Below, in pieces: positions 53,760-62,623 of a stretch of 64,000 bases of DNA. The notes beneath the pieces are model-generated. The model was not told the DNA's origin, ran no database searches, and was given only the letters and a program-made list of their open reading frames with translations. Position 1 is the first letter of the stretch, and each line of letters begins with the position of its first letter. This stretch comes from Methanoregula formicica SMSP (GTDB taxonomy: Archaea; Halobacteriota; Methanomicrobia; Methanomicrobiales; Methanospirillaceae), in assembly GCF_000327485.1 (NCBI RefSeq), contig NC_019943.1:1426001-1490000 (forward strand), in the 5' to 3' direction. The position numbers and the translations under genes are program-made.

Positions 53760-54774
53760 GTACGGGGAGATGCGCAATAATTATGGCGAGATCCGGCTTC
53801 TTCCCGAAAGCATTGACGATCTCTGGCACCTCCAGCACATCATCGCCCCGGGCGATCTGGTCTTTGCCACGACATTCAGGAGCGTGGATACAACAAGCGA
53901 CAAGATCCGGCCGGAGAAAGTCGAGAAACGGCCGGTCAGGCTCGGCATACGCGTTGACCGGATCGAGTTTTCCGCCCACGGGATACGGCTCAGGCTCACC
54001 GGCATTATCGAGCACGGCATGGATACCGGTGCGTTTCATACCATCAATGTCGAGACCGGTTACGAGATATCGGTGATCAAGCAGTGGAGATCACTCGATC
54101 GTGAACGGATAGAACGCGCTGTGAAAGCATCGGTGTATGGTGTCATCCACGTCCTGACCATCGAAGAGGGGGAGGCCGAACTGTTCCGGCTCCGCCAGTA
54201 TGGCCCCGAGAGCGTCATCACCATCACCTCCGGGAGAGGGAAAGGGGCGGAGACGGAATCGCGGCGGGATTTCTTCGACCAGGTTCTTGTGAAAGTGGCG
54301 GAGATTACCGGACCCCTCATCGTGGCCGGACCGGGGTTTATCAAGGACGATTTCATCCGGTACGCGAAGAGTAAGAACAATCCTGCTGCCGATCGTGCCG
54401 TTGTTGTTGAAACCCGACGGATCGGGCGCGGGGCAGTCCAGGACGTGATCGGGAACGGGACACTGGAGAAGATGATCGATGACCTCCAGCTCTCTCGTGA
54501 GGTGAAACTGATGGACGAACTCCTGATGCGGATCTCGCAGGATGGCGCTGTTTCCTATGGCCGGGCCGAGGTGGCAGAGGCGATCGGCTATGGGGCTGCC
54601 GAGCAAATCCTGATTGCCGACACCCTCCTCCGCGATCCAGAAGTTACGGCACTCATTGAAAAAGCAGAGGCAATGCGGGCATCGGTGGTCGTTCTTTCCT
54701 CTGCGTTCGAGCCCGGGGAGCGGCTTATTGCGCTCGGGGGGATTGCGGCGCTGTTACGGTATAAGATGGTTTGA
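53749..54774 (+). CDS. pelA: mRNA surveillance protein pelota
   Basis: 341 aa, full length. The N-terminal Sm-like domain contains DDLWHLQHIIAPGD. The central eRF1-like domain lacks the GGQ motif, as expected for pelota. The C-terminal L7Ae-like domain ends with LIALGGIAALLRY. With aEF1A it enters stalled ribosomes lacking a stop codon and hands them to ABCE1. It is translationally coupled to rqcH. Confidence 0.96.
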   Translation: MKAEYGEMRNNYGEIRLLPESIDDLWHLQHIIAPGDLVFATTFRSVDTTSDKIRPEKVEKRPVRLGIRVDRIEFSAHGIRLRLTGIIEHGMDTGAFHTINVETGYEISVIKQWRSLDRERIERAVKASVYGVIHVLTIEEGEAELFRLRQYGPESVITITSGRGKGAETESRRDFFDQVLVKVAEITGPLIVAGPGFIKDDFIRYAKSKNNPAADRAVVVETRRIGRGAVQDVIGNGTLEKMIDDLQLSREVKLMDELLMRISQDGAVSYGRAEVAEAIGYGAAEQILIADTLLRDPEVTALIEKAEAMRASVVVLSSAFEPGERLIALGGIAALLRYKMV

Positions 54775-54809
54775 AGTCATTTTCCAAAAAAAAGAGTTCA
54801 GAGAGATCT

Positions 54810-55904
54810 CTATAATATCTGGAATGCATTCTCTTTGGATCCCAAGACATTATTACTTGAATCCAAGATAGTGATTTTGTAATATCCCGTCGGTGCGCCG
54901 GCAGGAATCGGCATAATGACACGTGCATCGTAACTAACCATATCATAAGATTTACTGTTAATTATTGTACTTCCCTGGGTCAATGTGGCTTTCTTGCCTG
55001 CGCTCAGGTTAGTTCCGGTAATATCAATTTTTTGATCCGTGGCAATTCCTCCGATAAACTGGTCGGATGGGGTCAGCATAGAGATCGTGATGGTGGCTGC
55101 CGCCGTAGTAGTGCTGGTACTCGTTGCTGTCGCAGTAGCAGTTGCACCGGTGCCCTTATAGATCGTGAACAGATTTGCCGAGGTGAACGACTGTTTGTCC
55201 GGGTTGGTGACAACTACGTTCCACTGGCCGGGTTCTGTCGAGAGCGGGAGGACGAACTTACAGGTTATCTTGGTTGCGGAAGAGACACTGACATCCGTTG
55301 CATCAATGGATGTTTCGCCGGTCTTTGTCAGCTGAACGGTAGCTCCTGAAACAAAGTTTCTTCCTTTCAGGTCGGTGACTTTTACCGTTGTTCCGGCTGT
55401 CCCGATAAATGGATCAATATCGTCAATCTTGGGAGCTGTTGTGCTCGCTGTCGTTTCAGTTGCGGTGGGCGCCGTGGTTGCCTTTGTGGTTGTGGGAGGC
55501 ACTGTTGTTATTGTAGGTGCACCTATCTGAACTGAAGAGACTGTCGCCGTTCCGACTTTTTCTGTATATACCTTCTCGATGCTTGCACGGCTTATCTTCG
55601 ACGTCTTCGAATCTATCCGGTATCCCCATCTCCCGTCACTGAAGGGAAAGATCGTTGCCCGTTCGTACATATCCGTCGCGGCATCGTACCCGATGATGAG
55701 AAGGCCGGTTGAGAGCGATGACGTGGGATTCCTGACGATATCACCTTCGGCATATAATGCGCCCGATGTAGTCCCGGCACTGGTGACCGTTGCTGTGGCC
55801 GTGACATCCCCGGGCTTTGCTCCTTCATCCGAACAGCCGGCACAAAAGACACCGGCAACAAGAATGGCGATAACTGCGACAATGACCCATGCTGATGTTC
55901 TCAT
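54810..55904 (-). CDS. lipoprotein with two IPT/TIG-like domains
   Basis: 364 aa. The lipoprotein signal peptide ends in VFCAGC (Cys near residue 24). Residues 45-125 form a small beta domain. A Thr-rich linker (about 128-160) precedes an IPT/TIG domain (IDDIDPFIGTAGTTVKVTDLKGRNF). A second Thr/Ala linker precedes a second TIG-like domain to the end. It is extracytoplasmic; such proteins often bind surface partners or sugars. Confidence 0.78.
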   Translation of the reverse strand: MRTSAWVIVAVIAILVAGVFCAGCSDEGAKPGDVTATATVTSAGTTSGALYAEGDIVRNPTSSLSTGLLIIGYDAATDMYERATIFPFSDGRWGYRIDSKTSKISRASIEKVYTEKVGTATVSSVQIGAPTITTVPPTTTKATTAPTATETTASTTAPKIDDIDPFIGTAGTTVKVTDLKGRNFVSGATVQLTKTGETSIDATDVSVSSATKITCKFVLPLSTEPGQWNVVVTNPDKQSFTSANLFTIYKGTGATATATATSTSTTTAAATITISMLTPSDQFIGGIATDQKIDITGTNLSAGKKATLTQGSTIINSKSYDMVSYDARVIMPIPAGAPTGYYKITILDSSNNVLGSKENAFQIL

Positions 55905-56003
55905 AAAGAACTGTAGGTCACCGGCCTATAAAAACAGATACAGGACAATCGTTGCAGGCTAGGAATGAACATTGGTGGCGCACGCGAAGCGCCCAAAAAA
56001 AGA

Positions 56004-56693
56004 TTATTCTTCTGCCTTTGCTTCTTTCTTCTCGGGTTTCTTGTAGCTCTCGACAAGCACGATCTCCGAGATGCCCCTGATGAACTCGAACCCCTCGTGT
56101 ATGATCCGGCCACGCCAGAGGAGCCACCGGCGGTCATAGTTGATGCCCGGCGGGAGGGTGACGACTGCCTTGCTGCCATCCATCACGATCTCCATTTCCC
56201 TGCCGGAATAGAGCCTGATGAGGCCCCTGAGCTGGTCGAGCGGTTCCTTGACAAGCTCCTCGATCTTGTAGGAGTATGTCAGGGTCTGCCCGGCAAGAGG
56301 TGCGTTGAAGTCCACGATGACCCGGTTGCCGATAACATCAACAACCGTTCCCTCGCCCTGCTCTTCGAGCCTTACCGGCATACCACGGACGGGCTTCTCG
56401 GAGAACTTGTTCTTCGGGAACGACTGGATCTTCTTCATGTCGCGTTCGCCGAACGCCTTTTCTGGCGGCACGGTCACGGTACCCTCTGCACCGGTCTTCT
56501 TGCCAACGAGTTCCTCGTCAAGGCCGAGAATGACATGCTTCTGTCCGACACAGACCGTGACCGGCCCGTAGATGGCGTTTGCGCTGTGAATCCCTGCGGT
56601 CTTTGCTTCGTCCTCGCGTGTCGTGTCAAAAACCCTGTCGCCGACACTGCCGGTGTAGCTGAGCCGGATAAAATCTCCTTCTTTTATTGCCAT
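56004..56693 (-). CDS. FKBP-type peptidyl-prolyl isomerase
   Basis: 229 aa. The FKBP core begins IKEGDFIRLSYTGSVGDRVFDTT and carries an insert-in-flap chaperone domain (KNKFSEKPVRGMPV... VVDVIGNRVIVDFNAPLAGQTLTY), as in SlyD and archaeal long FKBPs. An extra C-terminal domain of about 75 residues ends in a Lys/Glu tail. It is cytosolic, with AGGTG before the ATG. It aids folding of nascent proteins. Confidence 0.93.
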   Translation of the reverse strand: MAIKEGDFIRLSYTGSVGDRVFDTTREDEAKTAGIHSANAIYGPVTVCVGQKHVILGLDEELVGKKTGAEGTVTVPPEKAFGERDMKKIQSFPKNKFSEKPVRGMPVRLEEQGEGTVVDVIGNRVIVDFNAPLAGQTLTYSYKIEELVKEPLDQLRGLIRLYSGREMEIVMDGSKAVVTLPPGINYDRRWLLWRGRIIHEGFEFIRGISEIVLVESYKKPEKKEAKAEE

Positions 56694-56785
56694 GGTTCAC
56701 CTGAATGTTTCAAGATGGGTATACTGATTAGCCGGATAAGATCCCAAAGGAACCTTATCAGGTGGTAGCGGGTAAGCGTACCTGA

Positions 56786-56795
56786 CTATATTAAG
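56786..56795 (+). promoter_or_regulatory. candidate TATA box of the CYTH gene
   Basis: CTATATTAAG is 34-43 bases before the ATG at 56829. An out-of-frame ATG at 56818 is present in the short leader and should not be mistaken for the start. Confidence 0.35.
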
Positions 56796-56828
56796 TCGTA
56801 ATCAAGACAGATAAACTATGGCACTACC

Positions 56829-57368
56829 ATGCTCGAAGTTGAACTGAAAGTCAGAATTCCTGACCTGGATCCAGTACGCAAGCGAATCCTCGCACTCAGT
56901 GCAGAGTCCTGCGGGAAGGCGCACGAGCATGACATCTATTACAACGCCCCGCACCGTGACTTCGGTAAAACCGATGAGGCGGTACGGGTACGCTATACCA
57001 ACAACCACGCCGTTGTCACCTACAAGGGGCCCAAGATCAAATCATTCGGCCTCAAAGCCCGCGAGGAGCTGAACTTTTCCGTAGAGTCCGGAGAGACCTT
57101 CGAGAGAATGCTCGACCGGCTCGGCTTCAAGAGGACCCTTGAAGTGAACAAGTGGCGTGAGAATTACCGGCTGGGCCGTGCCTCAATCGCCCTTGACCAG
57201 GTTGAAGAACTTGGGACATTTGCCGAGATCGAGATCATCGCTGAGGATGAGAGCGAAAATCCGGCCGCTCTGATTGAAAAGATCGCAAGAGAGATTGGAG
57301 CCGATGGCACGCCCATCCTGGAGTCATACCTGGAACTGGTGCTTGCAAAACGAGAGAACGGGCTATAA
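56829..57368 (+). CDS. cyaB: CYTH-domain protein (class IV adenylate cyclase-like)
   Basis: 179 aa. The ExExK signature is at residues 3-7 (EVELK). The tunnel residues R, K and E follow in VRVRYTN, TYKGPK and EIEIIAEDE. CYTH proteins include CyaB cyclases and thiamine/inorganic triphosphatases; in archaea without other cAMP genes a triphosphatase is more likely. Single gene with own promoter. Confidence 0.88.
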   Translation: MLEVELKVRIPDLDPVRKRILALSAESCGKAHEHDIYYNAPHRDFGKTDEAVRVRYTNNHAVVTYKGPKIKSFGLKAREELNFSVESGETFERMLDRLGFKRTLEVNKWRENYRLGRASIALDQVEELGTFAEIEIIAEDESENPAALIEKIAREIGADGTPILESYLELVLAKRENGL

Positions 57369-57737
57369 CCGGGAACAATCGTCCTGCTTTTCTCCCAAGG
57401 GAACAGACCCTAATTCCCGGTCCGACCAACAGTCCTCCTGCATGACCAATCCTGTTGCAACGGGTTGTTGTTCTCACCAGAGACGAGACCCGAAAACAAC
57501 GGACGTTATCCGGCACACGAAACGGTTTTTCCCTGCGTTATTATCCCTGCGTTATCTTACCAGCAGCAGGAGCACGTTCATATTTCATCCAGACATCGGG
57601 TATTTTAGGTTACGACAGGTTTACAGAATAAAGAAGATGCTATTCTCCTGGAAGAACCTGTTTGCTGAAGTAAGCGACAGGACGAACTTTAAGAAAAGAG
57701 GATGATTTTCTGGCGGATGAATACCGCCACCTGCTGT
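57369..57737. other. intergenic region between convergent genes
   Basis: 369 bases with no supported gene. An 11-base direct repeat CCCTGCGTTAT occurs at 57531-57541 and 57545-57555. Open frames through the region lack ribosome-binding sites or domains. Confidence 0.4.
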
Positions 57738-58379
57738 CTATACCGTCAGCAGCTCGATCTTGATGTCGCGGGCATCCGTGCCGAAGTGGAGCATGGCGCA
57801 ATGCCCATCCATTGCGGGGCCGGGGTTGACGACCTTGACACCATCGATCTCCATGACCCCGCGTGCCTCGTGGATGTGGGCACAGCAGACAAGGTCAAAG
57901 GACTTCATGTGCCGGCGGATGCTCTGGCTTCCCACGTGCTCCCCTGCCGGTTTATCAAGAGTCTCGTAGGGCGGTGCATGGCAGAGAAGGACATTGTGGA
58001 CGGATTTTTCCATCTTCTTTATGGCGCCGTTCAGGACGTCATCGATCTGCTTGTCGGTCATCTCGAACGGGGTACCGAACGGGGTTGGGTTCGATCCGCC
58101 GACACCAACAATGGTCATCTTGCCAAGGTTCATCGAGGAACCGTGCATGCACACGGTGTCGGAGTGTTCGAGTGTATCGAGGATCTCACGGGGGTCGCAG
58201 TTGCCGGGCACGGCAAAACAGGGCACATCGATGCGTGAGAGCACGTCATCGACCGCGTCAACGGGACCCATATTGGTGATATCGCCTGCAATAAATACCG
58301 CTTCCGGAGAAAGCTCCAGAAATGAATCAATTTTACCGAATTGACCATGGAGATCTGCTATTAGCAGCACATCTTTCAT
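57738..58379 (-). CDS. metallophosphoesterase
   Basis: 213 aa, calcineurin-like/YfcE-type. Motifs are ADLHGQ (Asp9, His11), GDITNMG, GNCDP, LLCHAPP and CAHIHEARG, all metal-binding positions of the fold. The substrate is unknown; a phosphodiesterase is likely. Its ATG overlaps the end of the upstream radical SAM gene (ATGA). Confidence 0.92.
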   Translation of the reverse strand: MKDVLLIADLHGQFGKIDSFLELSPEAVFIAGDITNMGPVDAVDDVLSRIDVPCFAVPGNCDPREILDTLEHSDTVCMHGSSMNLGKMTIVGVGGSNPTPFGTPFEMTDKQIDDVLNGAIKKMEKSVHNVLLCHAPPYETLDKPAGEHVGSQSIRRHMKSFDLVCCAHIHEARGVMEIDGVKVVNPGPAMDGHCAMLHFGTDARDIKIELLTV

Positions 58380-59494
58380 GGTATATCATTTGAATGGCGT
58401 CGTAAAAACCTTATCTCCACCGCATTCCACGAACCGGTCAGGTGTCCCCGTAAGGCGAGGTCGCCGCAGACTTTTTCGGTCTCTGGCAGGAGCGGACGCG
58501 CAGGAGAACCGGCAAGGGATGTCCCGGGCAGCGGGATAAAGCGGTGGACGTGGACGGTACCGGCCCGTGCCACCTCGCGGATCAGGTCGAGCGTTGCGCG
58601 CTGGTCAGCATCGGTCTCAAACGGCAGGCCCACGATGAAATCGACGACCGGTGTCAATCCGTGCTCCCGGCAGAGATCGACTGCAGTGATCACGTCAGCC
58701 ACCGTATGCCCCCGCTTCATCCGGGAAAGGACCGTGTCGCTCCCGGACTGGGCACCAAAGTGCAGTTTGGTATTCGTGCAGTACCGGTTGATCAGTTCCA
58801 GCGATGCCGTGCAGACAAACTCCGGGCGCACTTCACTCGGGAAGGTTCCAAAAAATATCTGGTTATGACAGCCTCGAAGGAGCCGTTCAACCTTGTCGAA
58901 CCGCGGATGAACGCCGTCCGAGCCGTACGCGAGGGCATTGGGGGTGATGAACCTTGACTGGGAGTGCCGTTCTGTATACCGTGCAATCTCGTCAACAGAC
59001 CGGTGCCTCATGCAGTGGCCGAAGATCTGGGGTGTCTGGCAGTAGCCGCAGGAGAACGGGCAGCCACGCGAGATCTCGATATACCCTTTGTACTCGGAGA
59101 AGGGAGGGAATGCATCCAGCCGGACCGCGGTATCCGCCGGCTGGTACCAGTCCCCGGTCATGACACCGGGAATCTTTCCATCGCCGCCGCGGGCAAGGCT
59201 GATGAGGAGCCGGGGGAGCGTATACTCCCCTTCGCCCACCACGACATAGTCGGCATAACCGGCCACCCCGCGGGGTACTGCCGAGACGTGCGGTCCGCCG
59301 ACAATCGTGATACAATCAGCGCTAGCAATCTCCTTTTGGTAGCGTGCGGCACTGATCGATGTCAGGCTGTAGCACGTGATGTCCCCGGTCGGGGCATCAA
59401 CCGGGTTGAGATGAATCCCTTCCCGTTCGCAGGCCGCATAGAGAACCGCAAAGGAGTTTCTTGCTGCATGGATATTCCTCCAGTTGACCTGCAT
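58376..59494 (-). CDS. B12-binding/radical SAM domain protein
   Basis: 372 aa. The N-terminal 110 residues form a shortened cobalamin-binding-like Rossmann domain (CITIVGGPHVSA, YVVVGEGEYTLPRLL). The radical SAM core has CPFSCGYC (three Cys ligands near residue 129) and ends with HVHRFIPLPGT. It resembles the uncharacterised methanogen families typified by MJ_1487/MJ_0865 (TIGR04013/TIGR04014). The reaction is unknown. It is the first gene of a two-gene operon with the phosphoesterase. Confidence 0.85.
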   Translation of the reverse strand: MQVNWRNIHAARNSFAVLYAACEREGIHLNPVDAPTGDITCYSLTSISAARYQKEIASADCITIVGGPHVSAVPRGVAGYADYVVVGEGEYTLPRLLISLARGGDGKIPGVMTGDWYQPADTAVRLDAFPPFSEYKGYIEISRGCPFSCGYCQTPQIFGHCMRHRSVDEIARYTERHSQSRFITPNALAYGSDGVHPRFDKVERLLRGCHNQIFFGTFPSEVRPEFVCTASLELINRYCTNTKLHFGAQSGSDTVLSRMKRGHTVADVITAVDLCREHGLTPVVDFIVGLPFETDADQRATLDLIREVARAGTVHVHRFIPLPGTSLAGSPARPLLPETEKVCGDLALRGHLTGSWNAVEIRFLRRHSNDIP

Positions 59495-59543
59495 GGCTAC
59501 CAGAGTATGGCACGGGAGAAAAAAAGAGGGTTTTGGATCACGG

Positions 59544-59999
59544 TCAGTGCTGGCGGTACTCGCTGATCACATCAGTGACCTTGTAGGTCTGGCCGTTCAT
59601 CTCGGAGACATAGACGACAACGCGGTCAGGATTGTTCGGATCCTTGGTCCCGACAAATTCCACCTGATCGCCTTTGTTCTTCCCGATCTTTGCAGTCTCG
59701 GTCGTTCCGTCTGACCGGTACAGCGTCACATCAATGGAACTGACAAGATTTTGTCCTTTGCCGCCATCGAAGACCACCGCGATCTTCCCATTGTACTCTT
59801 TTTCCTTGACGGTGACCGAGACCGCGTTGTTCTCCGGGACAACATCGGTTGGCGAAGGAACGAGGTTGGATCCCGTTGAGGCGCCCCCGGCTGAAGGCGA
59901 TCCCGAGGTTTGTGCGGGCCCGGTTGTTCCCGTGCACCCGGCAATAAGAACCGCTGTGCAGAGAAGAAGGACGAAAAACACTGTGTATCTGCCTTGCAT
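59544..59999 (-). CDS. small lipoprotein, unknown
   Basis: 151 aa. A signal peptide with lipobox ending LIAGC (Cys near residue 22) is followed by a Ser/Gly/Thr-rich linker and a beta domain of about 95 residues (VSVTVKEKEYNGKIAVVFDGGKG). No catalytic motif is seen. Similar small beta lipoproteins are frequent in Methanomicrobiales. It is adjacent to, but probably not in an operon with, the radical SAM gene. Confidence 0.72.
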   Translation of the reverse strand: MQGRYTVFFVLLLCTAVLIAGCTGTTGPAQTSGSPSAGGASTGSNLVPSPTDVVPENNAVSVTVKEKEYNGKIAVVFDGGKGQNLVSSIDVTLYRSDGTTETAKIGKNKGDQVEFVGTKDPNNPDRVVVYVSEMNGQTYKVTDVISEYRQH

Positions 60000-60053
60000 A
60001 CCAGAACATGCGATCCGGAGTTATAAGATAGTTGTGCTGGATCAAAAACGAGG

Positions 60054-60473
60054 TCACGCCTCGCTGAGTTCCCCGTCATACTCCATAGTGCCCGTGTCCC
60101 CGTCCACGGTGACAGAGACACCCTCCTTCAGCTTAATCAGGGGGACGCTGGTCCGGTCAATCATCGGGATCCCGCCGATGATAGCACCGGTTGCAATGAT
60201 CGCCTCCGCCTCGGTATTGACAATGGCAGCAGGGGCATGACCGTTCCGGCTCAGGGCATACAGGACATAGGAGCCTACTGTCGATCCTTTGCCATACGGG
60301 AAGGCAAGCACCGTGCCCGTGATACTCGTTCCCTGGAGCGGATGGCCCTTCTCCACGATGACACCGGTCTTCGGGTCAACGCCGGACAAAAACGAGATCG
60401 GAGCCGGGCTCACAAGCAGTTTTCCTTTGGCCTTTCCACGGGATATACCTCTTCCGCTGATATGCAAAATCAC
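60054..60473 (-). CDS. phosphomevalonate dehydratase small subunit (aconitase X swivel, DUF126)
   Basis: 139 aa from GTG 60473. The protein is the swivelling domain of aconitase X. In archaea the DUF126/DUF521 pair dehydrates 5-phosphomevalonate in the archaeal mevalonate pathway to isoprenoid lipids. Features are ISRGKAKGKLLVSPAPISF and VLAFPYGKGSTVGSYVLY, with the catalytic-type Ser. The large subunit gene is not in the window. Confidence 0.88.
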   Translation of the reverse strand: MILHISGRGISRGKAKGKLLVSPAPISFLSGVDPKTGVIVEKGHPLQGTSITGTVLAFPYGKGSTVGSYVLYALSRNGHAPAAIVNTEAEAIIATGAIIGGIPMIDRTSVPLIKLKEGVSVTVDGDTGTMEYDGELSEA

Positions 60474-60511
60474 ACCACATAAATGGTTGAAGATGAAGAT
60501 ATAAGAGTGAT

Positions 60512-61672
60512 ATGGAAGAGACCGCCGTTAACAGCTCTGCCCCTTCCAGCGAGCTCAAGTACCAGATCCAGCTCAACGAGCTCGAAGCCGCACTGCTCGA
60601 CCTGAAGGTAAAGATCGAAGATCTCCAGAAGGAGAACGGCCAGCTCCGTCGCGAAAACAACCAGCTCAAGCGCATGCCGCTCTTTGTTGCCGTGGTTGTC
60701 GATATCCTGGAGAACGGGGATATCTATCTCCGCCAGCAGGGCAACAACCAGGAATACCTTACTACGGCCGGTGAAGAACTCCGCCCGCTCTTAAAACCCG
60801 GGGCAAAGGTCGCGGTCAACAACGCGCTCTCGATCGTCAAGGTTATCGGCAATATCTACGACTCCCGCGTCCGGGTGATGGAACTCGAGGAATCTCCCGA
60901 AATATCCTATGCCCAGATCGGCGGCCTTGCTGACGAGATCAAGGAAGTCCGGGAAGCTGTCGAGTATCCGCTGACCCGGCCGGAGATCTTCCAGCGGATT
61001 GGCGTTGAACCCCCCAAAGGGATCCTCCTCTTCGGTGCCCCCGGCACTGGTAAGACCCTGATTGCGAAGGCAGTTGCCCATGAGGCAAAGGCAACGTTCA
61101 TCAGGATGTCCGGCAGCGAACTGGTCCACAAGTTCATCGGAGAGGGGGCAGGCCTCGTCCGGGAACTCTTCCAGCTGGCACGCGAACGCGCACCGGCCAT
61201 CGTCTTCATCGATGAGATCGATGCAGTCGGGAGCATGCGGACAAACGACGGCACAAGCGGCAGCGCCGAGGTTCAGCGCACGCTTATGCAGTTGCTGGCC
61301 GAGATGGACGGCTTCGACAACCGTGGCGATGTCCGCATCATGGCGGCAACCAACCGGGCAGACATGCTGGACCCGGCACTCCTCCGCCCGGGCAGGTTTG
61401 ATCGCCTGATCGAGATCCCGGTGCCGGACAAGGATGCACGGCTCCAGATCCTGAAGATCCACTCGCGGAGGATGCAGCTTGGCAACGTGGACATGGATAC
61501 GATTGTCAGTATGACCGAGAACGCCACCGGCGCAGAACTCGAAGCGATCTGCCGTGAAGCCGGCATGATGGCCGTCCGCCGCGAAGCAGAAAAAGTCGAG
61601 ATGGTCGATTTCACCGATGCTGCCCGCAAGGTGAAGAACGAGGCAGTTGCCGATAACCGGATGTACACCTGA
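60512..61672 (+). CDS. pan: proteasome-activating nucleotidase PAN (first copy)
   Basis: 386 aa. An N-terminal coiled coil (about residues 12-60) and OB domain precede an AAA+ domain with Walker A GAPGTGKT (about 174-181), Walker [11 protein letters not shown] and the second-region-of-homology [19 protein letters not shown]. The C-terminus ends Met-Tyr-Thr, a canonical HbYX motif for opening the 20S gate. It unfolds proteins for the proteasome. Confidence 0.96.
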   Translation: MEETAVNSSAPSSELKYQIQLNELEAALLDLKVKIEDLQKENGQLRRENNQLKRMPLFVAVVVDILENGDIYLRQQGNNQEYLTTAGEELRPLLKPGAKVAVNNALSIVKVIGNIYDSRVRVMELEESPEISYAQIGGLADEIKEVREAVEYPLTRPEIFQRIGVEPPKGILLFGAPGTGKTLIAKAVAHEAKATFIRMSGSELVHKFIGEGAGLVRELFQLARERAPAIVFIDEIDAVGSMRTNDGTSGSAEVQRTLMQLLAEMDGFDNRGDVRIMAATNRADMLDPALLRPGRFDRLIEIPVPDKDARLQILKIHSRRMQLGNVDMDTIVSMTENATGAELEAICREAGMMAVRREAEKVEMVDFTDAARKVKNEAVADNRMYT

Positions 61673-61710
61673 GCCCGCGTTACGATGGGCGAAAAAGTTT
61701 GGAGAGAAGG

Positions 61711-62187
61711 ATGAACATCCTCCTGATCCAGCGCGAAGGCACCGATCTCCACCATACTCTCTTTTCTTCGGAGACCAGCCGCATGGCGCTGCGGTTCTAC
61801 CACCCGAAAAAGAAATCCTGCGGCGTGTACATCTCCTGTGCGGCATTGAGCAGTGCCCTTGCGCTTGTTGCAGAGTTGCGGTGGTATATCCGCCGCTACG
61901 TGCGCGAGCCCCTCTTTGAATGGGAACCGGGGATTTATTTCACCCACCAGCTGGCACAGGACGTCTATTATGAACGGACCGTTGTCCTTGGGCCCGGCTG
62001 GAAATACCGGAAACTCTACGGGTTCAAAAACGGAAAACTCATCAGTTCGGTCCCGATGGCACCAGGCTCAACGGTCGAGGAGTACCATCAGGAATATGCC
62101 GGTATTGACCACACGCTTGAGATCTGGTGTACGGAAGACGATGTGGAAGAAGGTGAACTCGTGGGCGGGCCGGATGACCTTACCTGA
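61711..62187 (+). CDS. hypothetical protein, 158 aa, downstream of PAN
   Basis: 158 aa from ATG 61711, with GGAG and GAAGG just upstream; TTG 61699 is open but unlikely. Mixed alpha/beta with many aromatic residues (FYHPKKKSCGVYISC, WEPGIYFTHQLAQDVYYERT). The C-terminus is acidic. I do not recognise a family. It lies 38 bases after PAN and may be co-transcribed. Confidence 0.7.
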   Translation: MNILLIQREGTDLHHTLFSSETSRMALRFYHPKKKSCGVYISCAALSSALALVAELRWYIRRYVREPLFEWEPGIYFTHQLAQDVYYERTVVLGPGWKYRKLYGFKNGKLISSVPMAPGSTVEEYHQEYAGIDHTLEIWCTEDDVEEGELVGGPDDLT

Positions 62188-62284
62188 TCCCTGCCATTCA
62201 ACCACGGCTTCGGGCAGAATAGTTCCCGTATGAAGAGATGAAAAAAGGGACAGGAAAAGGACGAGCTCTTTTAGAGGCCCGCCC

Positions 62285-62413
62285 TTAAACGATCGGTTCA
62301 CGCCGGAGGAGCCAGCAGAGTACAAAGCAGGCGCCCATCAGGGCGAGCAGCGCGATGCCTTCAATGGCCCGGAACATCACCGGGTAATGGTTCATGGTCT
62401 TTGTTATGGTCAT
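62285..62413 (-). CDS. small single-helix membrane protein, 42 aa
   Basis: 42 aa from ATG 62413 to a TAA. A short polar N-terminus precedes one hydrophobic helix (about residues 18-36, IEGIALLALMGACFVLCWLL), then RREP. GGAG lies about 10 bases before the ATG. A TATATAT element lies about 95 bases upstream. The positive C-terminal residues predict an N-out/C-in orientation. Very short genes of this kind are easily missed. Confidence 0.55.
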   Translation of the reverse strand: MTITKTMNHYPVMFRAIEGIALLALMGACFVLCWLLRREPIV

Positions 62414-62533
62414 ATGCCGGTATCTCCTGTATCATTGCCAGCCCGGGCTTCTCCCGCACAGAATCCTGCCGGGAGTCCCGCACTGCCGTACACAACCATC
62501 GCCCGTTCGCGATATATATTCCTCAAATAGGTG

Positions 62534-62548
62534 AGGGTGATTCACCCT
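62534..62548. promoter_or_regulatory. 15-bp perfect palindrome beside a TATA element
   Basis: AGGGTGA-T-TCACCCT is an exact 7+1+7 inverted repeat, about 20 bases from TATATATT (near 62511-62518). Read on the minus strand it would lie upstream of the TATA box of the 42-aa gene, a position suitable for an activator or repressor. Confidence 0.4.
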
Positions 62549-62623
62549 ACCGCGCGGGGTGTTCAGCTAACTTCCGGGTTCAGGGAATCATAAAAAGAGA
62601 GGGATACCTGGTTTGCCCGCACA

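Noticed and set aside
60791-61846. Antisense frame opposite the first PAN gene
   Set aside because: Shadow frame of a well-supported AAA+ gene; His/Asp/Arg-rich with no known fold.
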